From: Acidimicrobiia bacterium
GTDB lineage: Bacteria; Actinomycetota; Acidimicrobiia; IMCC26256; JAENVU01
Reading direction: 5' to 3'
DNA length: 48,952 nucleotides
Assembly (NCBI GenBank): GCA_025361725.1
Contig: JANYJV010000049.1
Coordinates: forward strand, 1 to 48,952
Shown: piece by piece, positions 1-7,840 of the stretch
Layout of the letters: each line of letters starts with the position of its first letter
How positions within the stretch are numbered: the first letter of the stretch is position 1
Notes under the pieces: generated by a model
Databases searched by the model: none
What the model was told of the DNA's origin: nothing
The model's input: the letters and a program-made list of their open reading frames with translations, nothing else
Position numbers and translations under genes: made by a program

Positions 1-660
1 CCGCAACGCCCGCACCGCTCCGTCGAAAAAGATCCAGGACGCCCAGAACACCACGGGCAGGCTCAGCAGCAGCTGAAACACGTCGTTGCGCATCCCGAAC
101 GGGGCGGCGACAGAAAATCCGAACACGTCCCGCCCGATCGGTGACCACAAGACGATCGGCACCGAGAACACCGCAGCGACGAGGAACCGTCGACGCATAT
201 CGGCGACCATCGAGGCCATCGACATCCCACCGTGCTTGCCGCCGTGTCCCATCGCATCGTGCGGCGACTGGCCCGTCGGCGCGTCGTGCTGTCTGGGTTC
301 GGCGTGTTCGGGTGCCGCGGCCTCATGTGTCGCGGGTGCGGGGGCATTGTCCCGGTTGGGTCCGCTCGGCTCGGCCATCGGAAGACAGATGTGCTTGGGC
401 ACCGACTGGCCGGCACAGTGGTAACCGCAATCCTGGACCCATCCCCGCAGCGCCGCGACGCTGCTGACGGTGGGGTCGAAGCTCACGGTGGCGGTCTGGG
501 CCACAGGATTCACGTCGACCGAATGCACGCCCGGTAGGCGGGCGAGGCTGGACTCAACGACGTTCTTCTCCGTTGCCCATTGCAAGCCGGCGGTCTCCAA
601 CACGACCGTCTGAGCATCAGGCCCGTCGGCGTCATGGTGGTGATCGTGGTGGTCGTGCAT
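1..660 (-). CDS. Copper-type P1B ATPase, N-terminal part (cut by window edge)
   Basis: The frame is open from an ATG at 660 to the window edge (220 codons), so only the N-terminus is seen. It starts with a His/Asp-rich stretch (MHDHHDHHHD), then an HMA-like fold (about residues 18-85) ending in CGYHCAGQ, then a His/Met-rich linker and two membrane segments, the last ending in VVFWASWIFFDGA. This arrangement is typical of actinobacterial copper-exporting P-type ATPases. The usual GMxCxxC metal site of the HMA domain is replaced by GLQWATEKNVVE, so that domain probably does not bind metal through the classical cysteines. A GGAGGA ribosome site precedes the ATG. Phosphorylation and ATP-binding domains lie outside the window. 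Export of copper is inferred from the family and from the multicopper oxidase nearby. Confidence 0.85.
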   Translation of the reverse strand, partial: MHDHHDHHHDADGPDAQTVVLETAGLQWATEKNVVESSLARLPGVHSVDVNPVAQTATVSFDPTVSSVAALRGWVQDCGYHCAGQSVPKHICLPMAEPSGPNRDNAPAPATHEAAAPEHAEPRQHDAPTGQSPHDAMGHGGKHGGMSMASMVADMRRRFLVAAVFSVPIVLWSPIGRDVFGFSVAAPFGMRNDVFQLLLSLPVVFWASWIFFDGAVRALR

Positions 661-709
661 GAGGTCTCCTCCGTGGCGGATATGGGCGGACGACGACCGC
701 GAACTCGCT

Positions 710-779
710 ACGACGGCAGTGGGTGCCGTTGTCGTCCAGGTATCCAGCGTCGACCATCATCGTTGGTCGAAGCTTCGAC
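710..779. promoter_or_regulatory. Palindrome-rich leader of the P-type ATPase
   Basis: Between the ATPase start and the hydrolase relic lie several inverted repeats: ACGAC-GGCA (710-718) facing TGCC-GT-TGTCGT (724-735), CGACCA (751-756) facing TGGTCG (764-769), and the perfect 14-base palindrome GTCGAAGCTTCGAC (766-779). Such sites are plausible operators for a metal-responsive repressor, but no regulator can be assigned from the sequence. Confidence 0.35.
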
Positions 780-852
780 ATGCATCCGGGCTTGCTACGG
801 CTGTTGTGCCTCGACTGTGGCCCGGCCGTTTCCTGTGGTGGCGACCGCAGAA

Positions 853-1254
853 TCACGAGTCAGGTTCGAGGTCAGGCTCCGAACGGGCAGTCGTCGCGTC
901 CAGGATGATTTGCCTGATGAGCTCGGAACGTCGAATGGGAAGGTGACGATTCCCCTGTGTGTCAGGGTCCAGTGAGACCGGGACACTGCCGGGAGTGATG
1001 AATCGCGCAAGGTGAGTGACGTGACAGCCGATGTCATACGACGCGTCGGAGGGTTTCGGCGAGCGACCGAATCCGAACAGGTCCGGCACGACGGCCCGGA
1101 AGGGAGCGTCGATGGGTGCGACCGCATCCCAATAGCGCGAGGACGCCCCCAGTCCGCGGAGCAGGACGACTGGAACCCCGGTGCCCGCTGTCCGGACGAA
1201 GAGTCCAGGTGGAGCGCGCCCTTCGGGGCGCGGGTGCGGGACAGGTGTGGTCAT
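853..1254 (-). pseudogene. Truncated alpha/beta hydrolase
   Basis: The N-terminal half matches an alpha/beta hydrolase: strand-turn GVPVVLLRGLGASSRYWDAV (oxyanion-hole region) and VVPDLFGFGRSPKP, the usual cap lead-in. After HVTHLARFI the similarity stops, and about 40 unrelated residues follow before the stop. The GxSxG nucleophile elbow, the acid and the catalytic histidine are all missing, and no other frame restores them. The ATG at 1254 or a GTG at 1305 could start it. It is best read as a 3'-deleted relic rather than a working enzyme. Confidence 0.65.
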
Positions 1255-1354
1255 CGTGCCGTGGCGAACCGCTGAGTCGACAGGTTCAATCCTTTTGTCG
1301 GTCACCTGACAACGGATTCGCCGTGCGTCCGCCGTGGGGGGACCTGTGTGTGCA

Positions 1355-1933
1355 TCACGCCGTCAGCGCGATCGCTACTTTCAGTTGGCGTCGTATTCCG
1401 GCCCGTGCGCGTTTGGTCGACCAGCCGTGCGAGCGACGGAGATGGATGTATGTCCAGCCAACGAGGTTGAAGAGAATTTCTGCATCCTCAGCGGGGTCAT
1501 CGCTCGTGAGCGTGCCATCTCGGACGCCGTCCGTGAGGATGCGCGCGAACGGTTCGGTGTATTCGAGGCGGGTGAGGACTCGGTGGTCCTCGACGGCGAG
1601 ATGGAAGATCGCGGTGGGACCGTCGTAGAGGCCCGCGAGCAGAGCGAGGTGGCGGTCCGCGAGATCGAAGAGCGCGTCGAGCAGCAGGTCGAGTCGTGCC
1701 GCGCCGGTTCCTGAGTGGGTGAGCGCGGGGAGGGCGGCGTCGCGAAACTCCGAGGCGGCGTGGAGCGCGGTCGCGGTGAGCAGCGCCTCCCGCGTGTGAC
1801 CCTGGCGGTAGAGCGTGACGCGGTTGACGCCGGCCTCGGCGGCGATGTGTTCGAGGGTCACGGAGTCCATCCCGTGTTCTTCGAGCGCGCGTTCGACCGA
1901 CGCGAGCAGCTCGGTTGATGCGGTTGCCGTCAT
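1355..1933 (-). CDS. TetR/AcrR family transcriptional repressor
   Basis: This 192-residue protein has the TetR helix-turn-helix near residues 18-50 (VTLEHIAAEAGVNRVTLYR) followed by an all-helical ligand-binding domain, the usual size and layout. It is transcribed divergently from the molybdopterin oxidoreductase at 2012, separated by 78 bases that contain an inverted repeat, so it most likely controls that gene and itself. The ligand is unknown. No clear ribosome site precedes the ATG; CAGACT lies six bases before it, which fits a leaderless start. Confidence 0.85.
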   Translation of the reverse strand: MTATASTELLASVERALEEHGMDSVTLEHIAAEAGVNRVTLYRQGHTREALLTATALHAASEFRDAALPALTHSGTGAARLDLLLDALFDLADRHLALLAGLYDGPTAIFHLAVEDHRVLTRLEYTEPFARILTDGVRDGTLTSDDPAEDAEILFNLVGWTYIHLRRSHGWSTKRARAGIRRQLKVAIALTA

Positions 1934-1963
1934 GTCCCGAGTCTGACCGATCGTCGTCGGACG

Positions 1964-1981
1964 TGCAACTGACCTGTTGCA
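1964..1981. promoter_or_regulatory. Candidate TetR operator
   Basis: The inverted repeat TGCAAC-N6-GTTGCA lies midway between the divergent TetR gene and the oxidoreductase. A further TTGCAT copy follows at 1986-1990 as a direct repeat. Position and symmetry fit a TetR dimer site; binding is inferred. Confidence 0.5.
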
Positions 1982-1999
1982 TTATTGCATAAGTAGCGC

Positions 2000-2005
2000 G
2001 ACACT
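2000..2005 (+). promoter_or_regulatory. -10-like element, leaderless start of the oxidoreductase
   Basis: GACACT ends six bases before the ATG at 2012, and no Shine-Dalgarno sequence is present (the bases between are CCTCCC). The same GCGACACT-N6/7-ATGG arrangement occurs before the SDR gene at 32124. This suggests that transcription begins at or next to the start codon. Confidence 0.4.
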
Positions 2006-2011
2006 CCTCCC

Positions 2012-4150
2012 ATGGAGTTACCAATCACGACCGTCCGAACCACCTGCAAGATCGGGGCGTGCGAGCCGTATTGCGGTATCGAGGTCGACGTCGCCGACGA
2101 CCGGATGGTCGCGGTGCGTGCCGATAAGGACCATCCGGTGTCCAAGGGGTATCTCTGTGTGAAGGGCCACCATCTCCTCGAATACCAGAATGACCCGGAT
2201 CGACTGCTGCACCCGATGCGGCGCGAGGGCGATTCCTGGCATCAATCGGACTGGGACGAGGCGACCACGAGCATCGGCCACCAGTTGCGCGAGCTGGTTG
2301 ATCGGTGCGGTCCGACGAGCGTCGCCACGTATTGGGGCAATGCTGCGGATTCGGCCAACATCATCTTGGCGCTCACCACGGCGGGTGCCTTCGGTTCGAA
2401 CCATGCATACAACGTGTTGTCACTCGAGTTCACCGATCGCGGTGCCAACGCGCACCGCATGTTCGGTGACGAGGGGCTCATGCTCCAGCCCGACGCCGAT
2501 CGCACCGACCACGCGCTGCTGCTCGGCACGAATCCTGTGGTCACCCAGGGAATGGCGCTGTTGCAACGCCGACCGCGGATACGCGCTGATCTCCGCGATA
2601 TTCAACGCCGCGGCGGCACCGTGACGGTGGTGGATCCGCGTCACACCGAGACCACTGAGTTCGCTGACGATCACCTCGCGATCAAGCCAGGGACTGACCT
2701 GTTCTTTCTGGTGGCGATGATCCGGCGCATCCTCGACACCCACGCGTTCGACCGCGACGCGTGCGAGCGTCTCACCACGGGGCTCGAGGAGTGGCAGCGC
2801 ATCACCCGAAATGTCACCACCCGATGGGCCGCCGAGGTCTGCGGACTCGATCCAGCCGACATCGACGCCGAGGCCGACCGGTTCGCCGCGGCCCGCTCCG
2901 CGTTCGCCACTACCCGAGTCGGCGTGCAGACCGCGCCCAACACCACGCTCACGGAATGGGCGGTCACCACCCTCAATGCGATCACCGGCAACGTCGATCG
3001 ACCCGGCGGGATGTTCTTCCATCCCGGAGCAGGCAACCCGGCTGACTATCTGCTCCCCGGTTTGCTCCGCAACAACTTCGCACCGTCACCGCGTAGTGGC
3101 ATTGGCCATATCTTCGGTGGACTTCCGGCAACGGATCTTGCCGACAACATCCTGTCCGATGATCCCGATCGCGTCCGGTCGCTCATCGTGTTCGCCGGCA
3201 ATCCACTCATCAGCTTCCCGGACACCGCCAAAATGGAAGCCGCGCTCGAGCGCCTCGAACTGCTCGTCTGTCTCGACATCTACCTCTCCGACACCGCGAC
3301 CTTTGCCCACTGGGCACTCCCCGCGGCGACCCAGTTCGAGAAGGGTTCGTGGCATTTCATGGTCGGCAAGTACGAGCCAACCCCCCGGGTCGAATGGCGC
3401 TCACAGGTCGTTCCTCCCGCAGGCGATGCTCGACCCGAGTGGCACATCATCCAGGACATCCTGGCCGCGGCCGACGCGCCGTTCCTGAACAACCCTGACA
3501 TCCACCGAGAGGTACTCGCGCACCGAGCACGCGGCGGTCACTACCCCGAGTCTGCGATGTACGAGGCCGTGTTGCCCGATGGCATCGACCTTGCCGAGGT
3601 CATGACGACTCCGGGCGGCATCGAACTCGCGCTTCCCGCGCCGGGAGACTTTTACGAGCACGCGATCCGCACGGACGATCGGCGGATCCATCTCGCGCCC
3701 GACGATTTCGTCGCCGCGCTCCCGGTCGCGCTCGACTCACCAGTTGATCTGAGCGACGAGTACCCGCTGTTGTTGATCTCCGGGTTCCGCCGGCTCCGAA
3801 GTTTCAACAGCTGGACGCACAACATGCCCAGTCTGACGGACCGGCTCGAAGAGCCCCACGCGCACATCCACGCGGACACCGCCTGCGCCCTCGGCGTCGT
3901 CGACGGGCAACGGGTCGAACTCAGCACTGCGACCGGGGCCATCACGATTCACGCCCGCTTGACCGACCGGATCCGGACCGACACGGTTGCCGTTCCACAG
4001 TTCTGGGGTCACACCTATCCGAGCGGCCAACTCCACGCGCGCCGTCGGCCTGGCACCAATGTGAACCGACTCCACGCCACGACCGATGCCGACGCGTTCA
4101 CCGGCATGCCAGTCTTCAACGCGAGGCCCTGCCGAATCGCACCCGGGTGA
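2012..4150 (+). CDS. Molybdopterin-dependent oxidoreductase with one [4Fe-4S] cluster (formate dehydrogenase-like superfamily)
   Basis: The 712-residue protein belongs to the DMSO reductase/formate dehydrogenase superfamily. An N-terminal iron-sulfur motif (C12, C17, C21, C49) is followed by the molybdopterin oxidoreductase core and a C-terminal dinucleotide-binding domain from about residue 580 (DEYPLLLISGFRRLRSFNSW onward). The first cysteine spacing is C-x4-C-x3-C-x27-C, two residues longer than the usual C-x2-C. No twin-arginine signal is visible, so it is probably cytoplasmic. It stands alone next to a TetR gene, with no electron-transfer subunit nearby. The substrate cannot be told from the sequence; the residue at the molybdenum-ligand position (around NVLSLEFTDR) is not a clear Cys or Sec. 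Confidence 0.85.
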   Translation: MELPITTVRTTCKIGACEPYCGIEVDVADDRMVAVRADKDHPVSKGYLCVKGHHLLEYQNDPDRLLHPMRREGDSWHQSDWDEATTSIGHQLRELVDRCGPTSVATYWGNAADSANIILALTTAGAFGSNHAYNVLSLEFTDRGANAHRMFGDEGLMLQPDADRTDHALLLGTNPVVTQGMALLQRRPRIRADLRDIQRRGGTVTVVDPRHTETTEFADDHLAIKPGTDLFFLVAMIRRILDTHAFDRDACERLTTGLEEWQRITRNVTTRWAAEVCGLDPADIDAEADRFAAARSAFATTRVGVQTAPNTTLTEWAVTTLNAITGNVDRPGGMFFHPGAGNPADYLLPGLLRNNFAPSPRSGIGHIFGGLPATDLADNILSDDPDRVRSLIVFAGNPLISFPDTAKMEAALERLELLVCLDIYLSDTATFAHWALPAATQFEKGSWHFMVGKYEPTPRVEWRSQVVPPAGDARPEWHIIQDILAAADAPFLNNPDIHREVLAHRARGGHYPESAMYEAVLPDGIDLAEVMTTPGGIELALPAPGDFYEHAIRTDDRRIHLAPDDFVAALPVALDSPVDLSDEYPLLLISGFRRLRSFNSWTHNMPSLTDRLEEPHAHIHADTACALGVVDGQRVELSTATGAITIHARLTDRIRTDTVAVPQFWGHTYPSGQLHARRRPGTNVNRLHATTDADAFTGMPVFNARPCRIAPG

Positions 4151-4194
4151 AGGTGGTTGGGTCGTCGATTGCAGGGTTCATCCGTGTACCGCAC

Positions 4195-4242
4195 GGCGGG
4201 GCGACAGCCACCTTCGGGGGAGGATGTGACCGCCGCCCCGCC
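4195..4242. terminator. Inverted repeat between convergent genes
   Basis: GGCGGGGCG (4195-4203) faces CGCCCCGCC (4234-4242) across a 30-base loop, between the ends of the oxidoreductase and the multicopper oxidase. The convergent position fits a bidirectional terminator, but there is no T-run on either side. Confidence 0.45.
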
Positions 4243-4250
4243 ACGCGAGC

Positions 4251-5792
4251 TCAGCGCCTATAGGACAGCGTCGTGATCATTCCGGCTTCGGCGTGGTAGG
4301 TGTTGTGGCAATGCAACGCCCATTGTCCTGGGTTGTTGGCGTCGAACTCGATGGCTCGGCGCTCTCCGGGTAGCACCATGACCGTGTCTTTCCGGGCCCC
4401 GGCGCCGGCCGGGCGGGTCAGTCCGAATGTGTGACCGTGTAGGTGCATCGGGTGGAACATCATCGATTGGTTCACGAACTCGATTCGCACGCGTTCGCCA
4501 GTGCGTACGTCGAGGGGTTCGGCGTCGGCGCTGACGCGTCCGTTGATGGTCCAGCGGTATCGCATCATGTCGCCGCCGAGGATTGCTCGGAGGGTCCGGT
4601 CTGGTGCACGACGGTCGAGTGCGACCTTGGGGAGTGCGTTGAGTGCGGTTGCCATGAGCACTCGGCGGTCGAGTTCGACGGGACGGACCGACGGCCCTCC
4701 GGCGTCTCCCGTCCCGGTATGCACGATTGCAAATGCTTGCGCTCCCTTGCCTTCGGCGATGGCTACGAGCGGAAACGCACCGTCGCCGAGGGTGACGACA
4801 GTGTCGATTCGTTCGCCCATACCGATCAGTACGGCGTCGGTTTCGACCGGCTCCACGGGAAATCCGTCGGTGTGGGTGACTCGCATCACGTGACCGCCGA
4901 GCGCGACGCGAAACGCGGTGTCCGACGCTGCGTTGATGAGCCGCAGCCGAACCCGGCGGCCCGGTGTGGACGTGAAGGATTGGGGATCTGTGGCCGGCCG
5001 GCCGTTGATGAGATACATCGGGTAGCGCACGTCGCCGGCGTCGCCGCCGAGCAGCTTGCTGGTCCCGGCCGACATTCCCATCGCGGCGCTCGAGTCTGTA
5101 CTACCCATACTGTCGGCCGAGTGCGCCGCCTTCTTCGAGCGACGCGAGGTCAGGTTCTGAAGGATCGTGTCCGGGGAAGGTCCGACGCCGTCGGTCCAGT
5201 CGTCGAGCACGACGATCCATTCGTCGTCGTAGCTGCCGGCGTCGCCGGGTTCATCGACGATGAGTGGCGCATAGAGGCCACGGTCGAGTTGGGTCCCGAT
5301 GTGGGGATGGAACCAATAGGTGCCGGGATCGGGCAGCGCGAACTCGTAGAGGAATCCAGCGCCTGGCGTGATGTGGCGTTGGGTGAGTCCCGGGACCCCG
5401 TCCATATCGCTGCGCAACGCGATGCCATGCCAGTGAATCGAGGTCTGTTCGGGAAGCTCGTTACGAAACGCGACTCGGAGCACATCGCCCACGTTTGCCC
5501 GAACGACGGGCCCGGGGACTTGGTTGTTGAAGGCCCAGGTCTCGACCTGGCGGCCGGCGAGGTCGATGGTGGTAGGCGCCGCAGTCAGGGTGATGTCGCG
5601 TACCGGCGCTCCGGCCCGTCGGCGGCGCGCCTCGAGACGGGCGATCACCGCGTCGGTCGGTCGAATCAGCGCCGTCGTCGCAGTGGAAGTCCCGCACGCA
5701 GTCAAGATCCCGGCACCGACGCCAGCACCAGCCAGAGTGAGAAACTTGCGGCGCGTGAAAGACGCGCCCCGACCGTGTTCGTTCGTATCCAT
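4251..5792 (-). CDS. Multicopper oxidase, Tat-exported
   Basis: All four copper-binding signatures of a three-domain laccase/CueO-type oxidase are present: HWHG (about residue 120), WFHPHIG (162), HPMHLHGHTF (about 455) and HCHNTYHAEAGM near the C-terminus, which supply the type 1, 2 and 3 copper ligands. The N-terminus has a twin-arginine signal (TRRKFL) ending in a possible lipobox (LTAC), so the enzyme probably acts folded on the outer face of the membrane. A Met/Ser-rich insert lies around residues 220-245. I place the start at the ATG at 5792, seven bases after GAAGGAG; the ATG at 5798 lies too close to it. Oxidation of Cu(I) is the likely role given the copper ATPase in the same region. 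Confidence 0.92.
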   Translation of the reverse strand: MDTNEHGRGASFTRRKFLTLAGAGVGAGILTACGTSTATTALIRPTDAVIARLEARRRRAGAPVRDITLTAAPTTIDLAGRQVETWAFNNQVPGPVVRANVGDVLRVAFRNELPEQTSIHWHGIALRSDMDGVPGLTQRHITPGAGFLYEFALPDPGTYWFHPHIGTQLDRGLYAPLIVDEPGDAGSYDDEWIVVLDDWTDGVGPSPDTILQNLTSRRSKKAAHSADSMGSTDSSAAMGMSAGTSKLLGGDAGDVRYPMYLINGRPATDPQSFTSTPGRRVRLRLINAASDTAFRVALGGHVMRVTHTDGFPVEPVETDAVLIGMGERIDTVVTLGDGAFPLVAIAEGKGAQAFAIVHTGTGDAGGPSVRPVELDRRVLMATALNALPKVALDRRAPDRTLRAILGGDMMRYRWTINGRVSADAEPLDVRTGERVRIEFVNQSMMFHPMHLHGHTFGLTRPAGAGARKDTVMVLPGERRAIEFDANNPGQWALHCHNTYHAEAGMITTLSYRR

Positions 5793-5842
5793 CGTCATGC
5801 TCCTTCAAAGAGGTGTATCGGTCGCCGATCGGACGGACGCAA

Positions 5843-6247
5843 TCAACAACGCTGAATACAAAGGAGCGAGGAAACCGACGCGCGAGTTGGGTGTCTCGAA
5901 GGCACGGAATGTGGCTCGGCGGGCGGTGTCGAGGCCAGGACGTGGCCACCCCGAACGATGCGGCGCGCCATGACGAACGTTCCCACCAGCGCGGCACAAA
6001 GGCTGACCAGATGGAACGATATCGAACCTTCCGGTGTCGTTGTGCCGTGTGAAGAACTGGAGCCGGATCGTTGCGGTAAGGGATTCATCGAAGCGGGCAT
6101 GGCGCCGCTCGCCGCACTGCGGAAGGCCGGTGCGTGCATCGCGATAAAACTGGCGGCGATCACGATCACCATCGCTACGAGGAGCCCGAGCGCAGCTCGA
6201 GACGACAGGCTTGCGCGTTGCCGAACCGCGGGTGGCTGCGAACCCAT
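5843..6247 (-). CDS. Small two-helix membrane protein
   Basis: This 134-residue protein has two hydrophobic helices (about residues 18-38 and 78-95) joined by a loop with several Met, Ser and His residues. No family is recognised. Its ATG follows the rhodanese stop directly (TAA then ATG), so the two are translationally coupled, and the multicopper oxidase lies 50 bases further downstream on the same strand. The three probably form one operon, so a part in periplasmic metal or thiol handling is a reasonable guess only. Confidence 0.55.
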   Translation of the reverse strand: MGSQPPAVRQRASLSSRAALGLLVAMVIVIAASFIAMHAPAFRSAASGAMPASMNPLPQRSGSSSSHGTTTPEGSISFHLVSLCAALVGTFVMARRIVRGGHVLASTPPAEPHSVPSRHPTRASVSSLLCIQRC

Positions 6248-6778
6248 TTAGGCCCCGCCAGGTTGAGCTGCTCGGTTGCGAACGAACACGGGTCGGCCGG
6301 CGGCCTTCCACGCGTCGAGACCGCCACGGAGCTCCGTGACTCGCGTGAAGCCGGCCTGGGCAAGGGCCGAGGCGGCAATCGCCGACATTCGCCCCGAACG
6401 GCAGTACAGCGCGATGGCCCTCGCCTTGTCCGTGGGAAGCTTGGCGTCGCCAACGATGCGATCGAACGGGATGAAGGCGTTGGTGCCTTCGATCTCGCCA
6501 GCGTACGGAACGTGGACGTTGATGACGAGGGCGCCGGCTCGAATGCGAGCAGCGAAGACCTCCGGCGCGAGGAGGCTGGATCTCCTGTTGTTCGAAATCA
6601 TGCCGGGCATGTCTCGCATTGCGGAACCCTGGGGACGCGCCACGGCAGCACCGTGATTCATTCCCGGCATACCGAGTGCAAAGTACGCCCCGATGACGAG
6701 GACCACAACGCCGAAGGTGAGGACGGCGACGATGCCGCTCCTCCCGCTTGAGGCGGGGATTTCGCTCGTCGGTGGCAT
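6248..6778 (-). CDS. Membrane-anchored rhodanese-domain protein
   Basis: A single N-terminal membrane helix (residues 16-36) precedes a Met-rich linker and a rhodanese domain (about 68-170). The active-site loop is LYCRSGRMS, with the catalytic cysteine of single-domain sulfurtransferases, and the domain ends in the usual GGLDAWKAAGRPV. It should face outward. It is the first gene of a likely operon with the small membrane protein and the multicopper oxidase. A -10-like TAGTAT ends six bases before the ATG and is overlapped by an operator-type inverted repeat, which indicates a leaderless, repressed transcript. Sulfur transfer or thiol redox during copper stress is inferred. Confidence 0.85.
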   Translation of the reverse strand: MPPTSEIPASSGRSGIVAVLTFGVVVLVIGAYFALGMPGMNHGAAVARPQGSAMRDMPGMISNNRRSSLLAPEVFAARIRAGALVINVHVPYAGEIEGTNAFIPFDRIVGDAKLPTDKARAIALYCRSGRMSAIAASALAQAGFTRVTELRGGLDAWKAAGRPVFVRNRAAQPGGA

Positions 6779-6785
6779 ACGGAGA

Positions 6786-6808
6786 TACTACGACAGACTG
6801 TCGTGGTA
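6786..6808. promoter_or_regulatory. CopY/BlaI-type operator over the rhodanese promoter
   Basis: TACTACGACA (6786-6795), a 3-base spacer, then TGTCGTGGTA (6799-6808) form an inverted repeat with one mismatch in ten. Its core ACGACA-N3-TGTCGT matches the second site at 6914-6928 in spacing. It covers the putative -10 (TAGTAT, minus strand 6790-6785), so binding would block the transcript. Assignment to the CopY/BlaI winged-helix class rests on the similarity to TACA-type sites known from that family. Confidence 0.55.
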
Positions 6809-6911
6809 CGGGCATCGGGCCGAGACCAGCAAGAGCGAGCGCGAGGAGTCTCGGGGAGGCGCGGGGTATGGAGAACGCCGGCCATCAAGAAGAGCATCAA
6901 CCTTTGAATAG

Positions 6912-6930
6912 CAACGACAAGTTGTAGTTG
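6912..6930. promoter_or_regulatory. CopY/BlaI-type operator upstream of the CPVC membrane protein
   Basis: CAACGACAAGTTGTAGTTG is a 19-base palindrome broken only at the centre and at one symmetric pair. The core ACGACA-N3-TGTAGT has the same spacing as the site at 6790-6804. A -10-like TAGTCT follows at 6932-6937, so the site sits just upstream of the plus-strand promoter. One repressor probably controls both divergent units; its gene is not in the window. Confidence 0.55.
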
Positions 6931-6973
6931 TTAGTCTGGGCAGAAGCTCAGTTCGCCGTTGGGAAGGACATCC

Positions 6974-7435
6974 GTGGAGCCAGGAAACCTCATGGCCGTT
7001 CTCCGATCGCAGCCCCGCCCGTATTGGAATCGAGTCGTGGTCTGGACCCTGGCGACGGCGCTCGTGATCGCGCTTCCAGCCCGGCTCGTGCCCAATGACT
7101 TCTTCCAACGCATGACGCCAACGCGGCCCCTCGATTATGGGTTTTGGATCATCAGTTCGGTGCTCGTCGGTCTCGTGGTTGCGTTCGGGCGTTCGCGGCG
7201 CGGCGACACTGCCGGCATCGTGGGCGGTACCGCCACGCTGTTTGCAGTGGGATGCCCGGTGTGCAACAAGTTGGTGGTCGCGCTGATCGGCACGGGTGGC
7301 GCGTTGGATGTCTTCGCTCCGATCCAACCTCTACTCGGCACGGCCGCGATCGCGCTCCTGGTCTGGTCGTTGCACCGGCGGGCGCGTCTTGCAGCAGATT
7401 TCTGCGCGGTTTCAGCGGTCGATGCCACGCCGTGA
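6974..7435 (+). CDS. Membrane protein with CPxC motif
   Basis: About 153 residues with four predicted membrane helices. Helix 3 begins with a conserved-looking GCPVCNK motif, a cysteine pair at a membrane edge that could bind metal or take part in thiol exchange. The start is uncertain: GTG 6974 has GGGAAGGA five bases upstream, ATG 6992 has AGGAAA, and the frame is open to a TTG at 6959. It is divergent from the rhodanese operon and shares its operator type, so it probably belongs to the same copper or redox response. No family is recognised. Confidence 0.6.
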   Translation: MEPGNLMAVLRSQPRPYWNRVVVWTLATALVIALPARLVPNDFFQRMTPTRPLDYGFWIISSVLVGLVVAFGRSRRGDTAGIVGGTATLFAVGCPVCNKLVVALIGTGGALDVFAPIQPLLGTAAIALLVWSLHRRARLAADFCAVSAVDATP

Positions 7436-7475
7436 ACGAGTGCGCCACGATCGACGATGAGCAGGGGAGCGCGGG

Positions 7476-7793
7476 ATGAGTTCGGCACGGCAGCGACAGC
7501 TGCGTCGCGAACGTCAACAGGTCGACCGCCGACGCGCCGCGCGCGAACCGATCGCGCGGGAAACGCAACGACGCCAGGCGGAGGCGGCGATCCACGCCGA
7601 TTTCCAACGACAACGGCGTCACCATGCCGTTGCGTACGTACTGCTTGCACTCGCGGTTGTCATCGCGATCGGGCACTTCTTCGAGCACTGGGGAGCGGTC
7701 GAACTGATGGCCCCTGCGTTGCAAGATCTGTTGATCGGTTGGCCGATGGCCGGTCTTCTTGCCATCGCCGCCGCGATCATCTACGGCAAGTAG
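7476..7793 (+). CDS. Small basic coiled-coil/membrane protein
   Basis: This 105-residue protein has a highly charged Arg/Gln-rich helix (residues 1-45) followed by two membrane helices (about 50-68 and 82-102). GGGAG precedes the ATG by 8-9 bases. It lies 40 bases after the CPxC protein on the same strand and may share its transcript. No family is recognised. Confidence 0.6.
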   Translation: MSSARQRQLRRERQQVDRRRAAREPIARETQRRQAEAAIHADFQRQRRHHAVAYVLLALAVVIAIGHFFEHWGAVELMAPALQDLLIGWPMAGLLAIAAAIIYGK

Positions 7794-7840
7794 TTCGTCC
7801 ACGCTCGAGATGGCCGGAGATTCCCTCGCGGCCTTATGGG

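Noticed and set aside
4443..5855. 470-codon plus-strand frame opposite the multicopper oxidase
   Set aside because: Antisense of a gene with all four copper motifs; no recognisable domain.
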